Source of the DNA: a virus | DNA length: 26,901 nt | Virus record (IMG/VR): IMGVR_UViG_3300035680_002150 | Coordinates: 1 to 26,901 of that record | Direction: 5' to 3' (one strand) | Part shown: positions 7,435-15,456 of the stretch, in pieces | Position numbering within the stretch: the stretch's first letter is position 1 | Layout: each line of letters opens with the position of its first letter | Program-made: the position numbers and the translations under genes | The notes under the pieces: generated by a model | The model's input: only the letters and a program-made list of their open reading frames with translations | Told to the model about the DNA's origin: nothing | The model's database searches: none

Positions 7435-8172
7435 TTATTGATTCAATTGAGTTAATCCTGGTCGATTGCATCCAAGAGATCGATCAACACAAAAGTTGGA
7501 TCCGACTTTGATAGGAGTAGAAACACAAGATTTTCCACAATTGCATAATTCAGTCAAAGCTACAGCTCTCATCTTCAAAAAGTCTTGAATAATATTGACA
7601 GTTAACCGTTTTGCATCACTAGAATAAGTAGCTGCCAAAACATCATCGATGTTATCGACAATATCTTGAATCAAATTGGTATTCTTTTCAGCATCACACA
7701 ATAAGTTGTGAATGTTGACATTGGATTGTTGATTATAAAATCCATTTCCTTCCAATTGTACGTAATCCGCCCAGAGTTGAAGATTCAAGACATTGAGTTG
7801 CAGGACCTGAACCTTGAATGTAGGGAAGCCAACAGGGTCAGGTGAAGTATAATCTTCTTCTTGAGGACCACAACCAGTGAAAGAAAGGATGGGGTTAAGT
7901 TCTACCCATTGCCATTGACAAGGAGGAACACAGAGAGAACCAATTGAACAACCATTTTCATCAAACAATTTGAGCTTCAAAGCGTGACTTTTGATATTTT
8001 CTCGAACAGAAACGTTCAAAGATTTAATGGTAGTTGAATCGGGGAACTGAAGAGGATCCAAACAAAAGTCCATTTGGGCGCAACCAGGTTGAGCGACCAA
8101 ATAATCGGTTTCACCGCTATTGTAAAAAACAGCTCTTGTCACAAGAGTATTGACGAATTTATTTGCAGGCAT
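7435..8172 (-). CDS. Single-domain paralog of the four-copy cluster, 245 aa
   Basis: The start is the ATG ending at 8172 (MPANKFVNTLV); this aligns with MPTYEFVDTLI of the 222-aa paralog, while the in-frame ATG 15 codons upstream would add an unrelated Lys/Asn-rich tail. The domain motifs occur once: GCAQMDFCLD, SHALKLKLFDENGCSIGSL, VPPCQWQW, VLQLNVLNLQLWADYVQLE, NIHNLLCDAEK, IQDFLKMRAVALTELCNCG, and the end CVDRSLGCNRPGLTQL. It is closest to the 222-aa copy: CVPPCQWQW, SHALK and LWADYVQLE are shared by both. Base composition is between the two neighbours. Likely structural; function unknown. Confidence 0.8.
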   Translation of the reverse strand: MPANKFVNTLVTRAVFYNSGETDYLVAQPGCAQMDFCLDPLQFPDSTTIKSLNVSVRENIKSHALKLKLFDENGCSIGSLCVPPCQWQWVELNPILSFTGCGPQEEDYTSPDPVGFPTFKVQVLQLNVLNLQLWADYVQLEGNGFYNQQSNVNIHNLLCDAEKNTNLIQDIVDNIDDVLAATYSSDAKRLTVNIIQDFLKMRAVALTELCNCGKSCVSTPIKVGSNFCVDRSLGCNRPGLTQLNQ

Positions 8173-8203
8173 ATTATTTTTAACTACAAAAAAATTTTGT
8201 TTT

Positions 8204-8237
8204 AGATTTTTTATCAAGGATCATTCATAAAAAATCT
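8204..8237 (-). terminator. 3' hairpin, 11-bp perfect stem
   Basis: AGATTTTTTAT and ATAAAAAATCT pair perfectly around a 12-base loop. It begins 20 bases after the stop of the 222-aa gene and lies in the leader of the 245-aa gene. Confidence 0.65.
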
Positions 8238-8257
8238 GTAGGGTACAAATAGTTGAT

Positions 8258-8926
8258 TTAGTGGTGTCGGCATCCCAAAGCTCGGTCTACACAAAAGTTG
8301 CTTCCAACCTTGACGGGAGCAGCAACGCAGGATTTACCGCATCGGCAAAGTTCGAGTTGAGCAACAGCTCGGATCTTGAGGAGATCGTTGCTAACGGAGG
8401 CAGCAATACACTTTTGGTCGTCAGTAATATCAGAGGCTTGAACAGCTTGGTTGTTTTCAACGATGACTTGGAGAATTTGGCTGTTCTTTTCGGCGCCACA
8501 GAAAAGGTTGTGGACGTTGACACGGGATTCTTGGTAGTAAAATCCAGCTCCTTCGAGTTGGACGTAATCAGCCCAGAGTTGAGCGTTGAGAACGTTGAGT
8601 TGGAGGATCTTGTCGCCTGCAAGAGAATCAGGGTAGCAATCATCAGCAGGGTTTTGGACGCTCCATTGCCATTGGCAGGGAGGAACACAGACGGAAGCAA
8701 GAGTGCAACCATTGTCGTCCAAAAGTTTAATCTTGAGGGCGTGGCTCTTGACGTTTTCCTTGAGGACAACGGGGAGAGGAGCAGGGTAGTTGGCAGGATC
8801 AATGGATTGATCGTTACCAAGTCCAGGGACTTGAAGCTTATCAAGAGAGAAAACCAATTCAGCACATCCAGAGGAGGTACCGGTTTGTTTCACAATCAAT
8901 GTATCGACGAATTCGTAAGTCGGCAT
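8258..8926 (-). CDS. GC-rich-codon paralog of the four-copy cluster, 222 aa
   Basis: Same domain as the two genes downstream: GCAELVFSLD, SHALKIKLLDDNGC, VCVPPCQWQW, KILQLNVLNAQLWADYVQLE, NVHNLFCGAEK, NDLLKIRAVAQLELCRCG. It stops at GCRHH, lacking the RPGLTQL end of its relatives, so it is slightly shortened. Its codons are unlike the rest of the window: Lys is often AAG, Asn AAC, Gly GGC/GGT, Ser AGC/TCC and Val GTC, giving far more G and C in third positions than in its paralogs. In giant viruses such a bias is common in very highly expressed structural genes; recent acquisition is less likely because close relatives sit beside it. It is a good candidate for an abundant virion protein. Confidence 0.85.
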   Translation of the reverse strand: MPTYEFVDTLIVKQTGTSSGCAELVFSLDKLQVPGLGNDQSIDPANYPAPLPVVLKENVKSHALKIKLLDDNGCTLASVCVPPCQWQWSVQNPADDCYPDSLAGDKILQLNVLNAQLWADYVQLEGAGFYYQESRVNVHNLFCGAEKNSQILQVIVENNQAVQASDITDDQKCIAASVSNDLLKIRAVAQLELCRCGKSCVAAPVKVGSNFCVDRALGCRHH

Positions 8927-9176
8927 TATTTTTTTATAAATAAAATAAAAAGTTTACGAAGAAATATTTTCTTAATGAAATTAACTTTTATTTTTTCTTT
9001 TCTACCTTCATCTTCCTTTTCACCTATTTTTTGACTTTGTAACAAATCTAACTCTTATCTTAGATCTACCATTTGAACCTTTTCTTCAACTCGTATTAAC
9101 AATCCATGGTACTCTTTTCCTTTCTTTTTGTTTTCATCATCAGATGAATATATATCTGATGATTTGATCTTTTGTA
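8927..9176. other. 250-base intergenic stretch with hairpin and open 45-codon frame
   Basis: This stretch holds the leader of the 222-aa gene (AT-rich up to about 8990), a pyrimidine-rich middle, and the 3' region of the Met/Gly-rich gene. On the minus strand a frame without ATG at its start is open from 9192 to the stop at 9055-9057 and reads SQETIIQKIKSSDIYSSDDE, then a Lys run, then EYHGLLIRVEEKVQMVDLR. It overlaps the end of the upstream gene in another frame (see findings). No RNA gene was seen. Confidence 0.4.
9136..9163 (-). terminator. 3' hairpin, 10-bp perfect stem
   Basis: ATCATCAGAT and ATCTGATGAT pair perfectly around an 8-base loop (gaatatat). It starts 13 bases after the stop of the Met/Gly-rich gene. 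Its stem is richer in G and C than the others. Confidence 0.65.
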
Positions 9177-9755
9177 TTATTGTCTCTTGACTCTAGGTCC
9201 ACCCATTTGAGGATTGAGATTCATTCCCATCCCATTTTGACTTCCATTCCCAAACATTCCAGGAGGTCCTTGCATACCTTGAGGCATACCCATGCCGCCA
9301 CCCATTCCTCCGCCGCCCATGCCCCATTGTCCTCCTTGAGGAGGCATCATCATACCTTGAGGCATGCCTTGAGGCATACCCATGCCTTGAGTCATACCCA
9401 TGCCTTGAGTCATACCCATGCCGCCCCATCCTTGAGGCATCATTCCAGGCATACCTTGAGGCATACCCATTCCTCCTCCCATCATACCTTGAGGCATTCC
9501 CATTCCTCCACCCCATTGTTGTCCTCCTTGAGGAGGCATACCCATCATACCTTGAGGCATACCCATTCCTCCACCCCATCCTTGACCTCCTTGAGGCATC
9601 ATTCCTGGCATCCCCATGCCACCTCCCATGCCACCTTGATTCATCATAGGCATACCTTGAGGCATACCTCCTTGGGCGTAAGGATTTTGTCCTTGGATCA
9701 TGGATGAAACACCGGGTGGATTGTTAACAGAAGTACTACTTTTATTTTTTCCCAT
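9177..9755 (-). CDS. Met/Gly/Gln/Pro-rich repeat protein, possibly N-myristoylated
   Basis: This 192-aa protein begins MGKNKSSTS; Gly2 with Ser6 fits an N-myristoylation site, and MGK starts are myristoylated in neuronal calcium sensors (MGKQNSK). After ~25 ordinary residues the whole body is built from GMGMPQGM, MPQGG and QWGGGMG words, with Met about every fourth residue. It has no predicted fold. The tail is basic (GGPRVKRQ). Met-rich, Gly-rich chains of this kind could be flexible coats, condensate formers or metal/oxidant sinks; none can be proven here. It stands beside the four-copy paralog cluster, so a virion role is plausible. The plus-strand open frame across it is a composition artefact. 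Confidence 0.75.
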   Translation of the reverse strand: MGKNKSSTSVNNPPGVSSMIQGQNPYAQGGMPQGMPMMNQGGMGGGMGMPGMMPQGGQGWGGGMGMPQGMMGMPPQGGQQWGGGMGMPQGMMGGGMGMPQGMPGMMPQGWGGMGMTQGMGMTQGMGMPQGMPQGMMMPPQGGQWGMGGGGMGGGMGMPQGMQGPPGMFGNGSQNGMGMNLNPQMGGPRVKRQ

Positions 9756-9769
9756 TTTACATTATAAAA

Positions 9770-10483
9770 TTATTCTTTATATAGTTTATCAAAATAACAT
9801 CGAATGATTTCTAAAAGAGGGGAATTTTGTAAAAGAGATATTTTGATCATGGGATTCGATTTAAAATACAAAGCAGCTCCTAAAAAAATCTTGGTACATC
9901 TTTTTGCTATCACCTTACTTTCCAACGTTCGTTCATAAAAATCTTGTATACAATCTTGATAAGGAAGTAAAGGTACCATGGATGCATACAGATCACATTG
10001 GTTTAACTTTGTATTTTGAATTTGTTTGACAAAAAATAATAAAGTAATGACAAAATCTCTTTCAATCCCTTCATAACTTTTCATTTGACTACAAATATAA
10101 TCGATCAAATACACTAGCTGAACGTTAAATTCATAACTTTGAGGATGAGCCAAACTATTATAAAAAAGATTGGATTTATGATGGATTAAATCATTGATAC
10201 AATAAAATAAAATATGTCCTCCTATTTTATCTTCATCTTCTGATAAATTGGAATCATATTCAAAAAATAAAAAATTCAAATGAATAGGATAAAGCGTTTT
10301 CCCAATCCAATTGTTTTTTACAATCACAGGTTCCACTTTATTCACCTCTTCTTCTACTAATTCAAAAGGAATCATTTGAGTAGACAAATATACTTTATGT
10401 ATAGGTTGGTAATGATAACATTTTTGTAAAAAACGTGTGACCACTAAACTTTGATTTTCATCTTTGACAACTTCAATAATCAT
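9770..10483 (-). CDS. Unknown 237-aa protein
   Basis: No family was recognised. The sequence is ordinary globular and mostly helical: MIIEVVKDENQSLVV at the start, an acidic loop (YDSNLSEDEDK, around residue 75-85), then hydrophobic helices (LVYLIDYICSQ, FVITLLFFVKQI). There is no signal peptide and no clear transmembrane segment. The gap to the upstream RPB1 N-terminal gene is 47 bases and contains a hairpin that reaches its ATG; the gap to the downstream Met-rich gene is 14 bases. Base composition matches neighbours. Confidence 0.75.
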   Translation of the reverse strand: MIIEVVKDENQSLVVTRFLQKCYHYQPIHKVYLSTQMIPFELVEEEVNKVEPVIVKNNWIGKTLYPIHLNFLFFEYDSNLSEDEDKIGGHILFYCINDLIHHKSNLFYNSLAHPQSYEFNVQLVYLIDYICSQMKSYEGIERDFVITLLFFVKQIQNTKLNQCDLYASMVPLLPYQDCIQDFYERTLESKVIAKRCTKIFLGAALYFKSNPMIKISLLQNSPLLEIIRCYFDKLYKE

Positions 10484-10507
10484 ATAAAATATTGTTTTAT
10501 TTTATAT
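10482..10507 (-). terminator. 3' hairpin, 10-bp perfect stem
   Basis: ATATAAAATA and TATTTTATAT pair perfectly around a 6-base loop (ttgttt). It begins 23 bases after the stop of the RPB1 N-terminal gene and touches the ATG of the 237-aa gene. Confidence 0.6.
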
Positions 10508-10530
10508 CATCTTATGTTTTAACATGGTTC

Positions 10531-13500
10531 TTAGAACCCATACTTGGTATTCAATGATTTGACTTCTGCTTCCAAATCGATAAAGCTGGGAGTATTCCCA
10601 AAGGCATTCTTTGTAAATTGTAAATTCATGGCATCAAATCCATCTTCACCATAAACAAACTGAATAATCACATTTTGAGTCATATTTCTTCCTGTACGTA
10701 CTGATCCATCATTGGCAACATAAATATCTTCCAACATCTTTACCAAGTTTCGATGAAGTTCACCCACTTCTGCTGTTTTCAACGCAGTATCAATTAGACC
10801 CACACGTCCTTGTGCTTGATGAAAATACAGTTCAGAAGGAGTAAATCCAGTCATCAAAGAATTGTAACATTGACCTCGAGCACGAATATCTTCCGATCCA
10901 GGTTCAAAGGTAGGTAAACATCTTGTACCTTTTGATAACATCAACGCATGTCGTTTTCCATTGACATATTGTTGACCGGCAGAAGAGACCATTTGTGCGA
11001 GATTCTGTACCCCACCTTTGGCTCCTGAATCCAACATGACTCTAAGATTGTTTTCTGAAGATAAATAATTCGCAATCTTGGTTCCTACATTTCTTGTCGT
11101 ATTCAAATGTTCGTTGATTTGAGATTCTCTTCTTTCATTCTCTAATTGATTTCTAGATTGTTTGGATAATCGATAAGCAGCACTCTGTGACTCGGTAATA
11201 CTTTCCAACAACATTTTTTGTGCTTCTTGTACTTTGGTCTCTGGTACCATACAATCTTCTAACCCAACGGTAAAACCATATCGACTCAAAAAGATATTGG
11301 TAATAAAAGTAATATCATCCGTAAAGTTTAATGCAGTTTTGGGTCCATAATTTTTATACAAGATTTGAACCAAAGAGTTGTGGGATGTACCAACTGATGC
11401 AGAAGAGACACGACCAGAAACTAGAATACCTTCTTTAATCAAGATCTCAGAATTTTCAAACGTAAGATCCCTTGGTAATGCAGCACTAAATAATATTTTC
11501 CCTGTGTAAAAAGGTACCCCGTATTTATTTGCTCTTTGTCTTAGATCTTCCAAATCGACATCGGTTACCATATTTAATAAAATATCGTTAAAGTCACTCA
11601 GGGTAAGTACAGAGTTTAATCGAGTATAGAGTTGATCCATTTTTTCTTTGAATGGTTCAATCTCTTGTTCTTGTTCTTCCAATTCTTCTATTAACCCATC
11701 CAAATTCTCAACCTCTTGATGTTTTTGTATCCAATTTTTTAATTCAATAGAAGTCAATTCTTTTAGATCAGAGGTATCTTGGTCTTGTAAGAAAAACTCG
11801 ATATAGTCTTTCAAACTCATGGTCTTGCCATTATCTAACGTTTTTTCATGACTTTGTATGATTCCTTCAATGGCATCCGTATATTCTTGGTACTTATCTT
11901 GGTACATCTGTCGATCTCGGTCATCCAAAAAATAAACATCATCCTTTGTCAATAAATATACACCAGTCAATGCATCAAAATAAGGAGCGATCAAAGGTCG
12001 GTTGTTTTCAGCGTTTAATTGACAATTGGCAACATTCATGACATTTAACATTTCTGCCAAAGATTCTAGACTTTGAAGTCCAAATACGTTGATTTCATCT
12101 CCATCAAAATCAGCATTCAGGGCTTTGACAACGGATAAAGGAAGTCGAAAGGTATAATCATCGTGAAGAATGACTTGATAACCCATTAAACTTTGTCGAT
12201 GAAGCGTAGGTTGACGATTAGAAATCAAATAATCTCCATTCATCAAATGTCTTTCTATCTCATCTCCAATCTGAATGATATATCCTAGATCTTTCCATTT
12301 TCTAGCATTGAAAATCGTTCCTTTGTATTTCCCCTTTCCTGGTATAATATTGACAATGAGTCCTTGTTTGAAAAATTGTTGAATTTTATCCATATTAAAC
12401 TGAAAGACTCTTTCTTTTTGTAATAAATAAGGAGCAAAGATTTTAGGAATACCAATTTGATAACTTCGTAACCAAGGTCCTGGACCGGCGACCGTTCGAC
12501 CTGCCAAATCCACTCTTCTTCCTTGAATGTTACTTCGAATCAATCCTTCCTTTCCTTGAATTACTTTTTGAACGGATGCAAAATCACTTTGGGAATCCCC
12601 AGAAATCAAAGTAGCGACTTCATTGTATAAACACTTGACCGCATCATTCATTTTTTCAGGAGTTTCTTTACATGAATCAATCGCAGCATTTGCTTTGATG
12701 ATTTTTCTATATTGTTCGGTCCACTTATCCTCATATAATGTATCATTGACAAATTTAGGTTGTCTGATCTTGGGTGGAACAACGGGATACACATCCAATA
12801 TATAATCTCTTGGATGAATATTGAATTTATAACCCAATAAACTTGCTGTTTCATCAGAAATGGCATTTACAATTTTATCCTTGACAATAGAAATAGGAAT
12901 TTGCATATAATTTTTAGATTTGGCAGTAGGTTTCTTTTTCTTAGGAGGACAAGGAATGTGACATGGTGTAGAAGTCAATCCTCCTTCTTCCTTTCTTCTC
13001 TTTTCTTGTTCTGCCATTCTTTCTTCCTCTTCTTCCAACTTTTTCAATTCATCTTTCATCAATGGTGTATCTCCAAACTTGGATTTCGTCAAGTACATCA
13101 GTTGAGCGTTGTCTTCATCCCAAATCACACTGACATAGGAACCACACTTTTTTCCTCTTTCTGAACCTTTACAAGTAGCATTTTCAGATTCTTTGATAAG
13201 TGCATCCAAACGAGCTGAAAAAGGTTTTTTCAACAAACCTTTCTCTTCCATTTCTTTCTTTGACAAATACAAGTTACCACAAGTCAAACAAATACAAGAC
13301 AATACTTTGGCAAGAGTAGTTCCAAAAGATGGATGATAAATTGACTTTTTAAATTGAATATAACCCATATGACCGGGACATGACTTGTAATCTTTATTAC
13401 AAGTTTCACAAAGTGTTCCTTCTGTAACCACACCCATACGAGGATCATTGAGGGATTCTGGTCCAGTATTTTTGTCACTGGTGACTTGACAAACCGTCAT

Positions 13501-13740
13501 TTGTAACAACGATTTTTCACTAAAGACTCCCAATGCGATTTCAACTACTTCGTGATTCGGTAAATCTTCTTCTTTTTTCAGCAACTCATACAAAGCAGCC
13601 TTATCTACGGGTCGAAGAACACCCCCTTCACATCTAGGTTGATCTCCTAGAGCGACTTCTGGTTGACGGGCGATTTGACTGGTAGGCTTAGCAGAGACTC
13701 TGGTTCTTGTTGAAATTTTATTACGAGCAGCGGATTCCAT
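10531..13740 (-). CDS. RPB1 (N-terminal part): RNA polymerase II largest subunit, N-terminal part (RPB1/A'-like)
   Basis: This 1069-aa protein covers the clamp to the bridge helix of RPB1. It shows NTGPESLNDPRMGV (91-104), the clamp zinc site CETCNKDYKSCPGH (111-124), a second Cys pair CLTCG (151-155), the dock/active-site approach SNRQPTLHRQSLMG, the catalytic NADFDGDEINVF (about residue 540, three Asp for Mg2+), GAKGGVQNLAQM, the bridge-helix segment QGRVGLIDTALKTAEVGELH (~977) and FVYGEDG (~1030). It ends 35 residues later with NTKYGF and a stop, before the trigger loop. The missing C-terminal part is encoded separately at 22211-24778. The product must join with it in the viral RNA polymerase that makes viral mRNA in the cytoplasm or virion. 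Confidence 0.97.
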   Translation of the reverse strand: MESAARNKISTRTRVSAKPTSQIARQPEVALGDQPRCEGGVLRPVDKAALYELLKKEEDLPNHEVVEIALGVFSEKSLLQMTVCQVTSDKNTGPESLNDPRMGVVTEGTLCETCNKDYKSCPGHMGYIQFKKSIYHPSFGTTLAKVLSCICLTCGNLYLSKKEMEEKGLLKKPFSARLDALIKESENATCKGSERGKKCGSYVSVIWDEDNAQLMYLTKSKFGDTPLMKDELKKLEEEEERMAEQEKRRKEEGGLTSTPCHIPCPPKKKKPTAKSKNYMQIPISIVKDKIVNAISDETASLLGYKFNIHPRDYILDVYPVVPPKIRQPKFVNDTLYEDKWTEQYRKIIKANAAIDSCKETPEKMNDAVKCLYNEVATLISGDSQSDFASVQKVIQGKEGLIRSNIQGRRVDLAGRTVAGPGPWLRSYQIGIPKIFAPYLLQKERVFQFNMDKIQQFFKQGLIVNIIPGKGKYKGTIFNARKWKDLGYIIQIGDEIERHLMNGDYLISNRQPTLHRQSLMGYQVILHDDYTFRLPLSVVKALNADFDGDEINVFGLQSLESLAEMLNVMNVANCQLNAENNRPLIAPYFDALTGVYLLTKDDVYFLDDRDRQMYQDKYQEYTDAIEGIIQSHEKTLDNGKTMSLKDYIEFFLQDQDTSDLKELTSIELKNWIQKHQEVENLDGLIEELEEQEQEIEPFKEKMDQLYTRLNSVLTLSDFNDILLNMVTDVDLEDLRQRANKYGVPFYTGKILFSAALPRDLTFENSEILIKEGILVSGRVSSASVGTSHNSLVQILYKNYGPKTALNFTDDITFITNIFLSRYGFTVGLEDCMVPETKVQEAQKMLLESITESQSAAYRLSKQSRNQLENERRESQINEHLNTTRNVGTKIANYLSSENNLRVMLDSGAKGGVQNLAQMVSSAGQQYVNGKRHALMLSKGTRCLPTFEPGSEDIRARGQCYNSLMTGFTPSELYFHQAQGRVGLIDTALKTAEVGELHRNLVKMLEDIYVANDGSVRTGRNMTQNVIIQFVYGEDGFDAMNLQFTKNAFGNTPSFIDLEAEVKSLNTKYGF

Positions 13741-13752
13741 TTTATTAAAATT

Positions 13753-13760
13753 AAAATTGA
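13753..13760 (+). promoter_or_regulatory. Early promoter box AAAATTGA for the YqaJ gene
   Basis: An exact AAAATTGA, the known mimivirus early promoter word, ends 48 bases before the ATG at 13809, within the usual distance, and in the correct orientation. It is in the 68-base divergent gap between the RPB1 N-terminal gene and the nuclease gene. Confidence 0.7.
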
Positions 13761-13808
13761 GTTATTTCTTTTCAATCGGTTTTGATAAATAAAAAGTAAA
13801 ATAAAATC

Positions 13809-14570
13809 ATGTGGAGAGATAGAATTGTTTGTTGGGAAAGGACTAGTAGTCAACTTTCCGATGACTGGATTTATGTTAGGAGCAATGCAGGTATTGTCAC
13901 TGCTTCTAATTTTGGAACCATTCATTCCAGTATACAAATGAGAAATAAATCTTATCAAGAAGCCCAAGAAAAGCTAAATACTCTCGCTCAAACCATCAAT
14001 TATTCCAAACTTTTCAACTTTGATTCTCATTCTTACGGTATTATTACTGAAGGGGAAGCAAGAGAATGGTATGAAAATACATTTGGTAAAAAAGTAGAAC
14101 AAGTTGGATTATTGATTCCCAAATGGGATACCCAGATTGGTGCATCACCAGACGGATTCGTTGATCATGATGGCATCATAGAAATCAAGTCTCCTGAGAA
14201 AATGTATAAATCCATTTCTGATTACATCAAGCATCCCAAATGTAAAGAACCATTGGACTATGTAGGAAATTATTCCCATATTTTACCTTCTCATTACGAT
14301 CAAATGCAAGGAGGAATGGCTGTCTCTGGTCGTCAATGGTGTGATTATATTGTGTATTGTAAACCAGAAAACACAGTATTTGTTCAACGAATTCCTTTTT
14401 GTTTTAAATACTGGATGTATACATTGTATCCATCCATTCGTATATTTATTAATTCCTTTATTGATCCAATGAAAAATTATATCTTTTTTTCGGAAGAAAT
14501 ACCTAATAAAAATACAAATAAATTTTATTATAAGAAAAATCCTAAATACCAAAACGTAAACACAATCTAA
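13809..14570 (+). CDS. YqaJ-family viral exonuclease/recombinase
   Basis: This 253-aa protein matches the lambda-exonuclease/YqaJ (PD-(D/E)xK) core. SNAGIVTASNFGTI (25-38) is the entry motif. YGIITEGEAREWYE (76-89) holds Glu81. IGASPDGFV (110-118) supplies the metal-binding Asp115. GIIEIKSP (122-129) supplies Glu125 and Lys127. HYDQMQGGMAVSG (162-174) supplies the conserved Gln. Such enzymes resect DNA ends to leave 3' single strands for annealing, and NCLDVs use them in recombination and genome processing. An AAAATTGA box upstream suggests early expression. The C-terminal ~60 residues are basic and Asn/Lys-rich. Confidence 0.9.
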   Translation: MWRDRIVCWERTSSQLSDDWIYVRSNAGIVTASNFGTIHSSIQMRNKSYQEAQEKLNTLAQTINYSKLFNFDSHSYGIITEGEAREWYENTFGKKVEQVGLLIPKWDTQIGASPDGFVDHDGIIEIKSPEKMYKSISDYIKHPKCKEPLDYVGNYSHILPSHYDQMQGGMAVSGRQWCDYIVYCKPENTVFVQRIPFCFKYWMYTLYPSIRIFINSFIDPMKNYIFFSEEIPNKNTNKFYYKKNPKYQNVNTI

Positions 14571-14793
14571 AATCTCCATTCTAAATTAAGGTTTAGGAAA
14601 TTATTTACAAGCATAGAGAGCGAATCGACCAGAGAATCGATTAAGTCGAATAAGGTTTTTATAAAAATATATTTGTTAGTGATCAACTAAATATTTTCTA
14701 AACAGATTTTACACGTTTTCTGATTTAAAAAGCCTATTTTTATGTAAAATTGATTTAATTATAATATAAAATATTACAATTAACTAAATTAAA
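14571..14793. other. 223-base intergenic stretch
   Basis: This is the 3' region of the nuclease gene and leader of the RING gene. AATCGA and TCGATT (about 14621-14641) form only a 6-bp imperfect hairpin. From 14655 to 14793 the sequence is very AT-rich and contains the AAAATTGA box. No open frame of interest was seen. Confidence 0.5.
14746..14753 (+). promoter_or_regulatory. Early promoter box AAAATTGA for the RING gene
   Basis: An exact AAAATTGA ends 40 bases before the ATG at 14794, in the correct orientation and in very AT-rich DNA, matching the mimivirus early promoter. Confidence 0.7.
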
Positions 14794-15210
14794 ATGACAT
14801 CTTGTAATGGTAATGGTGAATGTATAACTCAATGTGCTTGTGAATGTTTTAATGAAGAAACATATGAATATAATGAACTATGTGTTTGTGGTCATAGAGA
14901 ACATAATGGTTATTGTCATACTAATTGTTGTATTCCAGTTGAATGTAGAAATTATAAATATTGTAATGTAAAACAACCGAAATGGGTATTACTTTGTCAT
15001 AATGGTATGTGTATGAATTGTGCGATTCAAATGGGTAAACATAAATATACAAATCAACTAGAAGATTGTTGTGTTTGTTTAGAAAATAAAATTATGGTAA
15101 TACTAAAATGTAATCATAAAGTTTGTAATGATTGTTGGTATAATATTACGAAAGAAAAGTTTGGAAATAAATGTCCTTTATGTCGCAATTTGAATGACTG
15201 GAGTAATTAA
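14794..15210 (+). CDS. Cys-rich RING-finger protein
   Basis: This 138-aa protein has about one Cys in six residues. Residues 1-85 form a Cys/His-rich region (CACECFNEETYEY, CVCGHREHNGYC, CCIPVECRNYKYC, CHNGMCMNCAIQMG) of a type I recall as common in mimivirus-group genomes. Residues ~92-131 form a C3HC4-type RING: CCVCL, CNHKVCNDCW, CPLC. RING domains recruit ubiquitin-conjugating enzymes, so it probably redirects host ubiquitin as an E3 ligase. Codons are more AT-rich than in neighbours (Cys almost always TGT, Asn AAT). The AAAATTGA box predicts early expression. Confidence 0.85.
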   Translation: MTSCNGNGECITQCACECFNEETYEYNELCVCGHREHNGYCHTNCCIPVECRNYKYCNVKQPKWVLLCHNGMCMNCAIQMGKHKYTNQLEDCCVCLENKIMVILKCNHKVCNDCWYNITKEKFGNKCPLCRNLNDWSN

Positions 15211-15328
15211 TTGTCGTTTTATATTATTTTTTTACAATTTTTTTTATAACACTTTTTCTCATGTTTAATAAAAACCTTAAATTAGGAAACGTAATCTTTT
15301 TCTAAAATCTTAAAAAACGTCCTGGGTA

Positions 15329-15398
15329 ATAGCTCAAAGGTACCATTTTTGACCGTTGTTTAAATGTTTTGATGTATTTATTTCCTACATCTACAAAC
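15329..15398 (+). repeat. Intergenic repeat copy A
   Basis: This 70-base element is repeated at 15457-15526. Over the 68 bases from AGCTCAAAGG to CTACAAAC only three positions differ. The similarity extends weakly 12 bases upstream (ACGTCCTG at 15317). It contains the palindromic GGTACC and TTTAAA words but no long inverted repeat. Two diverged relatives lie at 1867-1936 and 2034-2075 in the opposite orientation. Confidence 0.9.
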
Positions 15399-15456
15399 AT
15401 GAAATAATAATTTGTTCTCGGATGAAAAGAAAAATCCTATTTGGACGGGCTGATTA

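Noticed and set aside
8261-9034. 257-codon plus-strand frame
   Set aside because: It is the shadow of the G/C-rich 222-aa gene; the minus strand carries the conserved paralog motifs.
9180-9707. 175-codon plus-strand frame rich in His, Ser and Thr
   Set aside because: It is antisense to the Met/Gly/Gln/Pro-rich repeat gene; composition follows from the opposite strand.
14621-14641. AATCGA/TCGATT inverted repeat after the nuclease gene
   Set aside because: Only a 6-bp stem; too short to list as a 3' hairpin beside the 10-12 bp examples.
2052-15340. Apparent inversion of a 12-base core (GGGTAATAACTC) between two conserved flanks
   Set aside because: The longer ungapped alignment of the repeat family explains the likeness as ordinary divergence of a quasi-palindromic word; no invertible site is needed.
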